Source: Mycosphaerella arachidis
Taxonomy: Eukaryota; Ascomycota; Dothideomycetes; Mycosphaerellales; Mycosphaerellaceae
Length of the DNA stretch: 64,000 bases
Direction: 5' to 3'
Assembly: GCA_001297265.1 (NCBI GenBank)
Contig: LIHB01000009.1
Location: 248,001-312,000, forward strand
The notes beneath the pieces were generated by a model, which worked only from the letters and a program-made list of their open reading frames with translations, ran no database searches and was not told the DNA's origin. Positions within the stretch are counted from its first letter, which is position 1, and the number at the start of each line of letters is the position of its first letter. A program made the position numbers and the translations under genes. This document shows positions 25,133 to 35,825 of this stretch, in pieces.

Positions 25133-26832
25133 CTACGCCTCTCTATGCCGCGTCTCCGGCACAGGCGGTACGTCCGCCGCCAGCTCCGAATACTGCTGCG
25201 GCCAACTCCCCTCCCTCAACAACGACGACGGCGTCTGGCCAGAAGGTAACTCGGACGGACTATGCGCGTCCGACGTGAAGGACCTCTTCTGCTTGTAAGC
25301 ATCCAGATCCTTATGATCACGAGGAAGCACCTCCTCGCCAGCTTTCTCCTGAATCTCTCTTCCGTGCGCCTCGGCGATCTGCTCCGTGGCAGCAGTCGGC
25401 GCAGGTGTCGTTGGCTGCGCTCGTCGCCTCCTACGCCACATCCAGAATGCCAAAGCTGTCAGTACCAGTGCAGCGAGTACACCAATGACGATGCCGGCTA
25501 TAGCGCCGCCGGCCAAAGAGCTACCTGAGCCATCGGAGGCGTCTGGTGGTAGGATGGTCACTAGCTCTGGCGTCGAGTTGAACGAGAAGAGTGCTTGGGC
25601 TACTGTAAAATTCCTTCGATCGTAGTCGGCTATTACGTAGGCTTCCTGTAGAAAGACTCGGCCAAGTGTGTACTGGCTGATGTACTGCGCTCTTTTGATG
25701 GGGAAGTACCATTGCGTATCGTTCACGTGTGGGTACGAGACGTTTAGATCTAAGGCGGCGTATGGGAGTACGATCGTCGCGGTCTGGCTACTGTTGGCGC
25801 CTCCTAGGGTGAAGGTGAAGTCTGGAGCCAGTTCATGCAGACGATCATGGGTGGTTTCGTTGAGCAGGTAGAGCTCGGCTGTGGTGTCGTATTCGATCCC
25901 TAGTCGTTCTTCGAAGACATCGCAGACTTCGGGTGGGAGCCAGATGTAAGGGATCATGCTGTTGACATAAGCCGTGATCGTCTCGGTAAGAAGTGGTGTG
26001 CTGCCATTTGCGTCAAAGCTTATCGACTGCAAGTTGACCTGGAGATCCTGAGATGGGTTGATCGAGAAAGGGACAGTGACTGATTGATTTGGATCGAAAC
26101 GGCTAGCATCGTAGCCGCCCAGGGTAAGGCTGCCGAATGTGGGAGCATCTTTGTAGTATGCACCGGCTGTGTAGGCCCAGGTCGTGCTCGGTATAGTCCG
26201 GTTGTCCGGGTCGCTGAGAGCGCCCATCAGTGTCGGCACCGGGTCTGCGAAGGATGATGTATTGAGTCGTTGCGGGCTGAGCCCAAGTACACCAACCCAA
26301 AAGTCGTTCGAAGCGATCCTGGCAATGAGCTGGTTTTGTAGAGTTGGTAAGCCCTCTTCAGGTGCGCCTAGGGTCACCGTGTCCACACCATACGAGGCGT
26401 TAGCGTTGAGTCCAAGCATAGACTCGATGATGGGGTTGAGATTGTAGTATGTGTTGTTCCCAATTTGTGAGGTGGACCACGTCGACGATTCATTCGCACT
26501 GAAGACATCACCTCGTTCTTCTTCGCAATTCCACATGCCAGGATTCTCTTCAGCGCAGCCCTCGGGAGCGATAGCCCAGATGGCGTTTCCTGCTTGCACG
26601 GAAGAGCCAGGTAGGAGGTGGAGAGTCTGACCTGCACGATGTTAGGTCCGTTGTTCACTGCTATCGACATAGCCCGTACCTGGCGTGCCAACTTGGACGT
26701 GGAAGGTGGACCATAGTCCATCAACGCCTTGCCTATCCATACGTCAGTGTGTAAGATGGAGCGTTGAAGTTGCTCAAGATACCAAGACCCGCTCGGCGGT
26801 ACAGATAGTGGTCTCAGGTCTGTATTAGCCAT
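25133..26832 (-). CDS. Membrane-anchored A1-family (pepsin-fold) protein, probably non-catalytic
   Basis: Exons 26832-26783, 26732-26680 and 26631-25133 with agreeing phases; about 533 residues. The fold is that of fungal A1 aspartic proteases: PLSVPPSGSW, STFHVQVGTPGQTLHLLP, WAIAPEGC, NTYYNLN-type loop, LGLSPQRLN, TLGGYDASRF, AYVNSMIPYIWLPPEVCD, VGVLGL and LGRVFLQEAYVIADYDRRNF. After residue 390 a single membrane helix (AIAGIVIGVLAALVLTALAFWMW) is followed by RRRRR and a cytosolic tail of about 100 residues rich in Pro, Ser, Glu and Lys. Both catalytic DTG motifs are absent: the first is LPGSSVQ and the second has Asn (AYVNS). No signal peptide is seen at the ATG I use, so an upstream exon may be missing. 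It could be a cell-surface binding or sensor protein. Confidence 0.8.
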
Positions 26833-27820
26833 CAGGACGACTGATTACGACACAGACAATGACTGCTTCGATGACCCCTCTTCTAGTCAATCTCGCTCAA
26901 TCATGGATAGTGTTTGCGACAGAGAAGAATATCTTCGACCAGAGTGAGATCACCCTTAGGCGCCGGTGTAGGGCTGACAGCATGCAGTCCTTACAGCCAG
27001 TCTCACGTTCCAGCATGACATCGTCGCACATGGCTGAGGACAACACGTGGAAGGCGTGCGCCAACATGTGCGCTCGCATGCGTGAGCATTCCTATAGGGC
27101 CGCAACAGCTCTGTGCATCCCAACTGCAGCTGGTGCTTACTGTCAAGGATTCGACGTTGCACAGCATAGAAATGGATCGCTAGCAGTGCTTCGAAGGCGA
27201 GTGTCCAGCAGTATCGGTAAGCCGAAGTTGCATCGGTTGGCATTTCCCGGCCACATTTGTCGCAACCCCTTTCGCGTACTGTTGGTCAACGTCCGTAGAC
27301 GCTGTATGGCTACCACACCTCGAGGGCTGTCGATTCTGGTGGGAGGAGCGTATACACGGCCGCTTTTGCGTGTGACGTTTCTGCAAATCTTGCGGAAGTA
27401 AGCATACTGTTCAGTCATTGGGCCTCGCTATACACTTCGAGTCTTCTTGTGACCCAGATCTGGATATTGAATCAACTGGTAGTAGCTATTTCGCGCTCAA
27501 AATCGTCCTCACTTCCCGCCCCACATGGCCTCCAATTCATGGCCGGGTACTCCACTCCAATGCTTAGATTCGATTAGATGCATTACGTGCGGCATCTGGA
27601 GACTGGACATGAGCTGATCGCAGCATGCGCAACACCTCGCACACGTATCAGCCATTTGTGGTCCTCAATGTTGGTGTAGTCCCAAACTCCGCGAATGTCA
27701 CCAGAGCCCTGCAAAGACGTCGTCCTGTAGCCTCTGGCGTCCCTAACCCGATTTCACGGGTATCATCAGAGGCGAGAGAAGAGATCGTGTGGTACAACTA
27801 CTTAGCGCAAGAGTGCGGCT

Positions 27821-28031
27821 ACAGCCCCAAGCAATAATCATACAACCCTGTCCTTTCACTATCGCCCAGTAGGAAGGATGTTCCACTGCTTGGCGTAGCT
27901 CACCACCTAGTATGGAGATGCGTGAGATATTACTGCTGAATAAGATAGAAGGGTAACGACACCTTTCAGTGTAGCAATCTGATTAGGGACAGCGTAAATG
28001 CAGGGGTTGTATGATTATCGTCTGGGGCTGT
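27821..28031. repeat. Inverted repeat, about 30-base arms (hairpin/MITE-like)
   Basis: The arm at 27821-27850 (beginning ACAGCCCCAAGCAATAATCA) is nearly the reverse complement of the arm at 28001-28031 (beginning CAGGGGTTGTATGATTATCG), with roughly 27 of 31 positions paired by eye and about 150 bases between. This is the shape of a small non-autonomous DNA element. I see no clear target-site duplication. Confidence 0.6.
27881..27985 (+). repeat. Dispersed repeat, copy 1
   Basis: This contains CACTGCTTGGCGTAGCTCACC and, 40-60 bases on, GATAGAAGGGTAACGACACC followed by TTTCA. The same blocks recur in the same order and orientation at 29699-29845. It lies inside the loop of the inverted repeat at 27821-28031. 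Confidence 0.6.
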
Positions 28032-29698
28032 ACTGGCGTCCTTACATGATCGTCGTTGAACAGCCTTGTCATCCCTTTAGCAACCTGTGCTCGTATAGCT
28101 TGCGTAGCTAACGCACGATATTGACCTTGCGAAGCGCCAATTTTTGAGTCCGTGCAGCCCCACTGTCGGTGGATCGATTGGCCAGATGCCCCCACAAGCT
28201 TGCAGACAGGGCAGGTCACTGCCGACTCCTTAAACACCCACAGGACTGCAAAGGGATGCATCGAGGTTAGTGAACCAAGGAAACAGAGCCGGCCAGTCAG
28301 ACAGCTCCAAAGAAGGTCTATGGGCAGCTCACGATCTCGTCTACGGACAGCCCACATTCTTAGTCATTGCTCGACATTTGATTGAGAGCTTTTTGCCCTC
28401 AAGCACAACGTATGCCCGCCCGGCGAGGGCTAATAGCATCTATGTTCCCTGTAGCCGAGCAAACTTGGGAGAGGCCCACGGTAGGAGGGGTCCTGAAGGA
28501 AGGGAGGATCTCGTAGGAGGACCTAAGTGCACCGGAGGGCTGGGCTGTGGGTATCCCCCATTTGATAGCAATTTGATAGCAATTGATTGATTAGTCAGAA
28601 GGCCAGCTGCCTGTAGACGAAATCGTGAGCTGCCTGTAGACTTTTCGTCTTGGAGAAGGCATAGTATCAGTCGTGGTCTGTACGCCATTGCTTGTCAAGG
28701 CGCCTGGGCCAAGAATTGGGTGTGCGATGAGGTTGCATCAAGTCGGTATATCAGCCCGAGAGCAGCGTGCTGGTTACATCTTCCAGATTCACCGTTCGCG
28801 GGCTCCTGGGACAACTCGACCAATAATGATGCTTGTCAGGAGCGCTGTCGTTGCTGCCGTCGAGGACTCGCGGTAATTGCATTGGCAAGTTCGACCTAGT
28901 CACCGAACAACTACTAATCTTGGTCTGTGTTAGGGTGACGACAGCTCTGAGATTCCTTGCCACGAATCAAGAAGCCGCATAATAAGTGGATGCGAAGGCG
29001 CAAGGCGAAGGGGAAGTCTCTTAGAGTACGAGGATGCACTTGGAATCGAGCGAGTGTTCTCCTCTGGAAGAATGTCTTCCTGACACCTTCGGAGACTTGG
29101 ATGGCAACAGACCTCTGGCTTCTGAACACCAAGCTCGGAGAAGGTGAGGAGCGAGACTGGCCCTTGTTTTACTTTACACTTTTCACGATGCAGGTAGTGC
29201 TGAAGCTCTGGTGACACGGGATAATCCGACCATGTCAGTGGTTGAACTGGCCGCTGTCGAGGTCGAGATGTGATAAGATTGCACAACAAGAAGGACGCGT
29301 CGTGCAATGCCTAAAAGCAGAGGTGTGATTGGCAAGTGTGATCGGACGGATAGGATCACTTCCGACAAAGTCTGCTGCTGTCTCATGCAAGATAAGGCCA
29401 TTTGTGACGCGAATGCGACTTAGCTCACTATGCGGGCCTGAGGTCTTGGAATTAGCCTCTGCTCCTGATTACTGCAGGGCCCCGGCTCAGACTCGGCTTC
29501 CGTGGTTCACGCTCCTGGCACGACACCGGCTACTTGTGACATCTGCGCGTGCCGTAGCTAGGGTTTGGAATCTTATATAACAGCATGAGATGACTAGCCC
29601 AAGAACGTATAGCTCTGCTTATCAAAGAGGAGAAAATACAGCACCAGGCATAGCTTCTTCACCCCCTATCTTCGATCTATTCGTATTTAGAAAGCATT

Positions 29699-29845
29699 AT
29701 TCACTGCTTAGCGTATCTACCGCCTTGCATCTTAATACAACGCCCTTCTCCACTTAGTAAATACACGTCCTCGAGGCATGTAGAAGCGATATAGTGGACT
29801 AGATAGAAGGGTAACAACACCTTTCAAGATAGACACAACAACGAC
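29699..29845 (+). repeat. Dispersed repeat, copy 2
   Basis: This contains CACTGCTTAGCGTATCTACCG and GATAGAAGGGTAACAACACC followed by TTTCA, matching the 27881-27985 copy with scattered differences and a longer middle. It supports an old repeat family. The flanking inverted arms seen around copy 1 are not clearly preserved here. Confidence 0.6.
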
Positions 29846-30541
29846 TAGATAGGTTAGCGTAAGACAGGGAGTGAATAAAGTATGCCTGGTGTTGTAGGCA
29901 TCCATTATAGGGGAAGGTCGACTGCAACCGTATATGCTCAATTAGGCAGACGGGAGCTCGGATATAGCCTTCCGGACGTCAGTCTGCAGAACTTCTGCTC
30001 GCACGTGACATTCTTATACTTGACATAAAGAATAAATATCAGCATATATTATATATACAGAGTTTTGATTCGTCAGAACGTTATCTTGCGTGACCACAGT
30101 CGAGCGGGAGCAGGGATCAGGCAGAGAAGAACCTCGGCAAGCTCGACATCGCCATGGCGTTCGACTTGGGCCAATCTGGGCGCTGCGGCGCAGATCGTCC
30201 TGTGCTTGACTCGTCAAGAGTACGCAATCCCAAGCCTTGTTGTTCATGCTGGGCGCTGCAAGTCCGCGCAACTCCACGACGTGGCTGAGCCTTGTCTACT
30301 GTCAGACACAATCCCTATGGGAGGCCTCGGAAATGTCAGCCCCAGGCTTGCTCCTGTCAGATCTGAGTATCAGAAGGCGAAAACTTTCGACCAGGTAGAC
30401 CTCCGCTAACGACCAGGTACGCTTCTCGCAAAAGTCGCTGTGTTCATCACGCAGCTGTATCTCATCTGTAGGCACTCGAGATAAGCCCAGATTTTGCCAG
30501 TGCAGAGTGAATTGCAAGACCTTATACCCTATACTTTGTGA

Positions 30542-30565
30542 GCCCCCCTTCGGCGGCTGGGGGGC
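30542..30565. repeat. GC-rich perfect hairpin
   Basis: GCCCCCC at 30542-30548 pairs with GGGGGGC at 30559-30565 around a 10-base GC-rich loop. The stem is perfect and followed by CAATAAAAG. It stands out in a non-coding stretch, but there is no transcript evidence. Confidence 0.5.
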
Positions 30566-30637
30566 AATAAAAGTCGTTCCCTCGAAGCAATTAGAGTTAA
30601 TTCGCAGAATCTGGAGCTCTTACGACTGTTAGATTCT

Positions 30638-30659
30638 GGCCTGAAAGTGGCCTGAAAGT
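30638..30659. repeat. Two tandem copies of an 11-base unit
   Basis: GGCCTGAAAGT occurs twice head-to-tail, followed by a partial third copy (GGCCTCC). It is non-coding. Confidence 0.55.
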
Positions 30660-31030
30660 GGCCTCCTTTGGTTAGTCTACCTGGTCAATAACAGAAGTCC
30701 ACCTGGTCTTTAGTATTCGGCGTATCAGACCTTGTTCCCTGCAATGGCCCGACACCACTTGATGGATCTGCTATTTCCAGGTGCTGCTGGTTTCAAACCA
30801 ATTCCCGGCTCAATAATGGCGACAAGATTACGAGGTATTGACCTCCTACGCGGCCTCTACGCTTGTTGGCATGTGAGTCTGCCAAGGTTGCGATGCTGTC
30901 CCAAGACCTTACTAGAAGAGCCTGCCCGAGAGATATGATATTAACTACTTTCCTTCTGCCATGGCTCGGTGAGATCGCTCTTGTGTCCTGATTGAGAGAT
31001 ACCGTATTTGGCAATTGCTGGCACTACTAC

Positions 31031-31055
31031 TGGCGACTACTGGCGACTACTGACC
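31031..31055. repeat. Short tandem repeat upstream of the DOMON-b561 gene
   Basis: TGGCGACTAC is repeated 2.5 times about 80-100 bases before the start codon at 31134. Confidence 0.55.
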
Positions 31056-31133
31056 ATTATCGAAAAAGGGACTGGTCGACGCAGCTTTGAGCTTACCTTT
31101 ACACTCTTCGCTGTTTGACTGCAATATACAACG

Positions 31134-32429
31134 ATGGCTTCGATAGCACTGACAGGTGCTTTGCTGGCCGGCCTTGTCCAATGTTCGTTCTAACCAGGTG
31201 TTTTACCAGCATCATCAGACTGACAGTTCGCAGCCGTCGCAGCACAATCAGCAGTATCGCGAACATGCCCTTCGTCATCCTCAGGAATTTGCTACTCGCT
31301 CAACATCCCAGACCAGACCGCGCAATCGGGAAACGGTAGCATATTCTTCCAGATCACCGGATCAAGCAGTCATGAGTGGATTGGTCTCGGTCAAGGAAGT
31401 AGAATGGCTGGAGCCAACATCTTCGTGGTATATCTCACCGCCGATGGCCAGAATGTTACCGTTTCGCCGAGACTTGGCGTTGGCCACGATGAACCTGAAC
31501 ATAGTGATGGTCAAGATAGTCAGCTCAGGCTGCTTGGAGGCTCAGGTGTTGTTAATGGCACGATAACCGCGAACGTGGAATGCACAAATTGCAGTAGTTG
31601 GAGCGGAGGGTCGATGAACTTCACGAGCAACGACGGCACGTGGATTTATGCCTCAAAGTCAGGTACACCGATCCAGTCCGACGACCTGAATGCGGACATC
31701 AGCTACCATGATGATTATGGTGTCTTCCAGTGGAACTTATCCACGGCAAAAGGCGGCAATACTCAGGTCAATCCATTCGTGGCCAGCGCCGCTAGCACCG
31801 CACCAAACACGACCAATGCTACGACCAGAGTCGCTTCTGGAGGCGTTTCCGACTCGTACGTCAAAGCGCACGCTGTGTTCGGTTGCCTAGCTGTGGCCTT
31901 CGTCCTACCCATCGGCGGGATCCTCATCCGTGTTGCCAATTTCCCGAGCGCCATATGGGTACACACCGGGATTCAGTACCTTGGCGCCGCCATGTTCATC
32001 GTTGCCTTTGGCCTTGGAGCATACCTTGCTTCGAAGGAGGACATCTGGAGCAATCGGCATCCCATCATTGGCACAGTCATGTTCGCACTCCTGCTCACAC
32101 AACCATTGTGGGGTATCATCCACCACCGAATGTACAAGAAGTTACAGAGGAGGACCATCTCCTCCTACTTCCACTTGACTGTTGGACGTATCGTCATCCT
32201 CCTCGGCATCATCAACGGCGGTCTTGGTCTGCAGCTTGGCCGTGCGAGTACTGGCGCAAAGGCGGGCTACGGTGCTGGCGCCGGAGTCATGGGTTTGGTT
32301 TATATTCTTGCGATCTTGTACGGCGAGAACAAGAGGAACAAGGGTTACAAGCTCAGGAGCAGCTCAGAGGGCAGCCACGACAATGGTAGGAAAGGAGAGT
32401 ACGAGATGAATGAGCAAATTAAGCAATAG
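31134..32429 (+). CDS. DOMON (CDH-like cytochrome) and cytochrome b561 membrane protein
   Basis: Two exons, 31134-31182 and 31234-32429, giving 414 residues; the intron ends CTGACAGTTCGCAG and the phases agree. A short signal peptide (MASIALTGALLAGLVQ) leads to an extracellular DOMON domain related to the cytochrome of cellobiose dehydrogenase (residues about 25-215: ICYSLNIPDQ, EWIGLGQGSRMAGANIFVVY, with a candidate haem Met in the GSRMAG turn). A Ser/Thr/Asn-rich linker follows. Then come five or six membrane helices of the b561/ferric reductase type with His residues (KAHAVFG, WVHTGIQ, NRHPIIGT, IHHRMY, YFHLTVGR) as haem ligands. The C-terminus is charged. Family members move electrons across the membrane. 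The exact substrate is unknown. Confidence 0.9.
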
Positions 32430-33241
32430 GCTACGAGTGCGGCTCGTCGTCGTACCGTCGTACGGTAATGGTTGTGTCAAAGTTTCGTTCGCTAGATACC
32501 CACTCTGAAGTTTTCCGCAGCGCATTCATGTCATCAATATAGCCGAATTGTCTTTCTTCAGCTTGTTCATGCAGTCTACTAGCAGTGTAGCCAATTCGAC
32601 ATGTTGACTTCGACCAACCTAGGTGCGGCCGCTGAGAAATCACCTACCAGGACGGCTCGCAGCTACGTTCCAGGTTTCTGCCAGTCCCCTACTGTGCATA
32701 TCACGTGTCATTGCACCGCGCGGTATGTTCAAAGGACGCGATAGCCATGCATATCTCCGGTAAAGGGTCGAAGGAGCATCAGCCTCTTGGAGCTTCGCGA
32801 GCTTCAAAAGCTTTGCTCATCACGTGAAATATCACACTTATGCGTTCGGCCACTACGTGCTCGGTTTGAAGCACGCTCTTCCAACAATCACCTCCATTGC
32901 TGTGCCGTGAGACGGCGAGAACGCTCCGTATGAGGAAAAGGCCCTGAGCCACAGTATGAAACCCTATTTCGAGCAACATCCGCATTGATGATCGTCTTTT
33001 AATGTGCTGCATAGAGTTCACTGTCTTCAAGATATTGGGCCTGCTCACAGTTCTATAGTCTTTCATTGTAAGCCAAGCTATATTTAAGCCCGCAATCAGG
33101 TCTGGAGTAATTGCTTCAAGCACGCAGTACTCTCGATGTCTGAGTTCAGGCTTTGAGATTGACCGTCACCAAGATACCTTCGATCCACGCTCGAATCAGT
33201 TGCACGACCTCTTGAAATGCCCGGCCCTGTCACCTGCAACA
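32430..33241. other. No gene recognised
   Basis: Spacer between the DOMON-b561 gene and the small gene at 33242. Short open frames without family resemblance. Near 32445-32470 there is a CGTCGTACCGTCGTACGGT repeat. Confidence 0.4.
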
Positions 33242-33770
33242 ATGTACCACAAACCCGACAGAGGTCTCGGCTTCAGCATCCGGACCTTCGCTAACAACTC
33301 CATCCCCTCAATGATGAAAGAATCCTCCATCGACCCAGGGCATATCTCCATGCCCCAAAAGGCCTTCGTCCTCCTACACCAAATATTATACGTCAGCAAA
33401 GGCGTCTTCAAGAAGCTCCGGAAGATCAGGGTACTAGACGCACATGGAATAGTGCACACCGAACACATCATCCCAAGTCTGACGCATGTCCTTGCGAAAC
33501 GTATAGGCAGAAGCAGCTAATTGATCTGTTGTTTTGGAAGAGGCATGCATGAACGTCCGGAACTTGTACGATGAGAAAGTGGAGTTGATGGAGTTCGTGC
33601 GGCAGCAATGGGGGAATCGGGTATATAGACAAATGCTGGAGAGGGTCGTGAAGAAGATCAAGGCCAGGCCGAGTGAGAGGGATGAGAAGATGGAGAAGGA
33701 TGAAGAGGAGGTGATGTTGAGACACTCTCTTGAGGCTCTGAGGGCTAGTGACAAGTTTAATTGCCACTGA
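33242..33770 (+). CDS. Small hypothetical protein with one intron
   Basis: Exons 33242-33500 and 33541-33770 (40-base GTATAG...AAG intron with CTAAT) join in phase to give 162 residues. I do not recognise the family. Residues 1-85 hold hydrophobic alternations (FVLLHQILYV) and basic residues (KKLRKIRVLD). The second exon is strongly charged and helical (RNLYDEKVELMEFVRQQWGNRVYRQMLERVVKKIKAR), ending in a Glu/Lys coiled-coil-like segment. The downstream part shows a clear coding pattern, which is why I keep it. The upstream frame has no other ATG before 33242. Confidence 0.5.
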
Positions 33771-33839
33771 ACGCTTCCCTTCGTACACAAGCAAAGGCTT
33801 TTAACTTGGATATGCGGGAGCGTAGCTGCGTAGCGAGGA

Positions 33840-33878
33840 CTATAGCAACACACGAGGGTAGTGTACGTCGTGCTATAG
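33840..33878. repeat. Short inverted repeat (8-base arms)
   Basis: CTATAGCA at 33840-33847 and TGCTATAG at 33871-33878 are perfect reverse complements with 23 bases between. The site sits in the spacer before the convergent esterase gene. Confidence 0.45.
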
Positions 33879-33989
33879 GCTATTCATACCGAGTTGAGCG
33901 ACTACGACGCCTGTAAGCAGCTCTCTAGTATCTTACTAAACATTCACCGCGACAACGAGCTTTGTAACCAGCCCTGGCTCTGCATTTCG

Positions 33990-35825
33990 CTATCTGTGGT
34001 ATGCGAGTTGATGGTCGAGGATCCATCTGATGCCTTTTTCTCTGAAAGTGTCGGCCTCAGTGACTGCCAGTGCTGTCACATTGGCATCGAAGACGATGTT
34101 CTGTGGTTGGTCGAGGCTGTACTTTGGCCAAAGGTCTGGTCCCGAGCCGAGTCCGTCACGCCCGGTCCAGCTATTTGGGTCAAGGTCGTAGATGAATGAT
34201 GCCCAAGACTTGGAGATCAACTCAGCGAGCTCATAATATGGCTTTGTCCTGTTGGCGAAAGGGTTGATTGTGCCGTGTTCGGCATCATAACCCAATCCTT
34301 GGGTATTGTCGAAGACGAAGGCGACTTCCTGGAAATGGCCGACGCCGTCAATAGCGCTAGCGCCTGCAGGTTGGGTATTGAAGCGGTACGAATATGCCGC
34401 GAGGCCGTTGGCTGCCCATGTTTCAACTGTGCCGCGGCGGTTGGCTACCATCGACACATCGCCAGCGTAAGCAGCACTACGACGATACTGCTGGCTGTTG
34501 CCATAGGAGGCTGGCCAAGAGTAGTTTGCTGGTAATTCCTCAACTGGCGGAATGAAGTAGTCCGGCGACAGAGGATACGCATCAAGTACCTGCTCGGCCC
34601 AGTACTCAGTAAGAGGGTTGCCACTGCTGTTGATGATGAGCTCCTTGAAGACTTGCTCTGATGCGACTGGCTTAGGTCCAAACGAGGCACCCTCGTCTGT
34701 GTTGGCACCATCAATGATAGGCACCTTGACGAATGCACCCTGCGCGAGCTGAATGCTACCCCAGCGCTGAATGAAGTCGCCGTCTACAATGGGAGACCAT
34801 CCCGAGTACAGGCTGGTCGTGTTGAAGATGTTCTGCAGCGTCGCCTCTGGGACCGATCGGAGGCAGTCTAGGGTATCGAGCGCATCTGTGCAATTTGTAG
34901 CGTTCAGCAGGTCATTATATTTCGGCTGATACGACGCATCTGAGAGATAGCTGCTGTAAGGGATTGGGTTGCCAGACTCCATAATTCCAGCGCGGAAAAG
35001 CTTGTCATCACGACCGTTGTAGGCCGTAAGGTGCCAGCCCACAGACGCGGCCCCAGCACTCTCGCCCCAGATGGTAACTTTCTCAGCATCGCCACCAAAC
35101 GCTCCGATATTCTCCTGGATCCAGCTGCGAAAACTGTCAGTACGTTTCGACCGCTCAAGACAGTAGAGAGATGCTCACTGCAACGCAAGACGTTGGTCAC
35201 GCAGCCCAAGGTTCGTGTTGCCACTTCCGTTGACTTCTCGCGAATTCAGGAATCCCCATGGGCCAAGTCGATACGCAATGGATACGGCGATAATAGGCTT
35301 GCCGATCTGAACGCTGTTTCGGACGATCCACGTTAAGTTATAGCGCTCGTCTCTTGTGCCTCCCTCCGACAGGCCACCTCCATGTATCCATACACCGACA
35401 GGGAGGGACTGATTATCGTAGCCTGATGGCCGAACGACGTTCAGATACAGGCAGTCCTCTGATTGAGGATAGCCTAGTTGATCGCTCTGCTCAGGGGTCA
35501 GTGATGCAATCCTAATCGCCGCGCTTGCTATACATACACCATAGCCGTAGCACTCAGGCGCGTATTCGGTGGCCTGGTAGGTGCCATCGAAGGTTGTGTT
35601 GATACTTTGCGGAAGGCGATATCTGTTTGCTCCAGTAGGCGACTGCGCGAAAGGAATACCTAGAAAGTAGTCCTCGTTGGCCGCAGCATAGTGGGAGCCT
35701 TCAATCGTCCCGTTCTTGATGGTCACCGTCGGGGAACCTCCGCCAGATGAGCTCTGCCTTCTGTGCACGTTGGGCGCTGCACAGACCAATCCAGCAAGGC
35801 TGGAAATGGCAAAAAAAATCTTCAT
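33990..35825 (-). CDS. Secreted type B carboxylesterase/lipase
   Basis: Exons 35825-35179 and 35124-33990 (54-base intron) in phase, 593 residues. A signal peptide (MKIFFAISSLAGLVCAAP) precedes an alpha/beta-hydrolase of the carboxylesterase type B family. Seen are the N-terminal GIPFAQSP, the SEDCLYLNVVRP region, the oxyanion GGG (WIHGGGLSEGG), the nucleophile serine in WGESAGAAS and the Glu in GANTDEG. The likely catalytic His is in GVGHFQEVAFVF. Cys pairs consistent with disulphides are visible (ECYGYGVC, NCTDAL, DCLRS), as are several N-glycosylation sequons. It would act outside the cell on ester bonds; the substrate cannot be told. Confidence 0.93.

Larger units (their letters stand above)
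26833..31133. other. Gene-empty stretch with repeat remnants
   Basis: Over 4 kb without a gene I can support. Many short open frames exist on both strands (longest about 180 codons at 26859-27401) but none shows a domain, splice pattern or codon regularity. The stretch carries the inverted and direct repeats annotated separately and local AT-rich bits (30020-30060), so it is best read as decayed transposon-derived DNA. No terminal transposase or reverse transcriptase motif is visible. Confidence 0.5.

Noticed and set aside
26859..27401. A 180-codon plus-strand frame
   Set aside because: Overlaps the 5' flank of the A1-family gene; Cys/Arg/Ser-rich random-looking composition with no domain.
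28270..28590. A 106-codon frame ending with Gly-rich segments
   Set aside because: In repeat-remnant DNA, no known motif, no introns or conservation visible.
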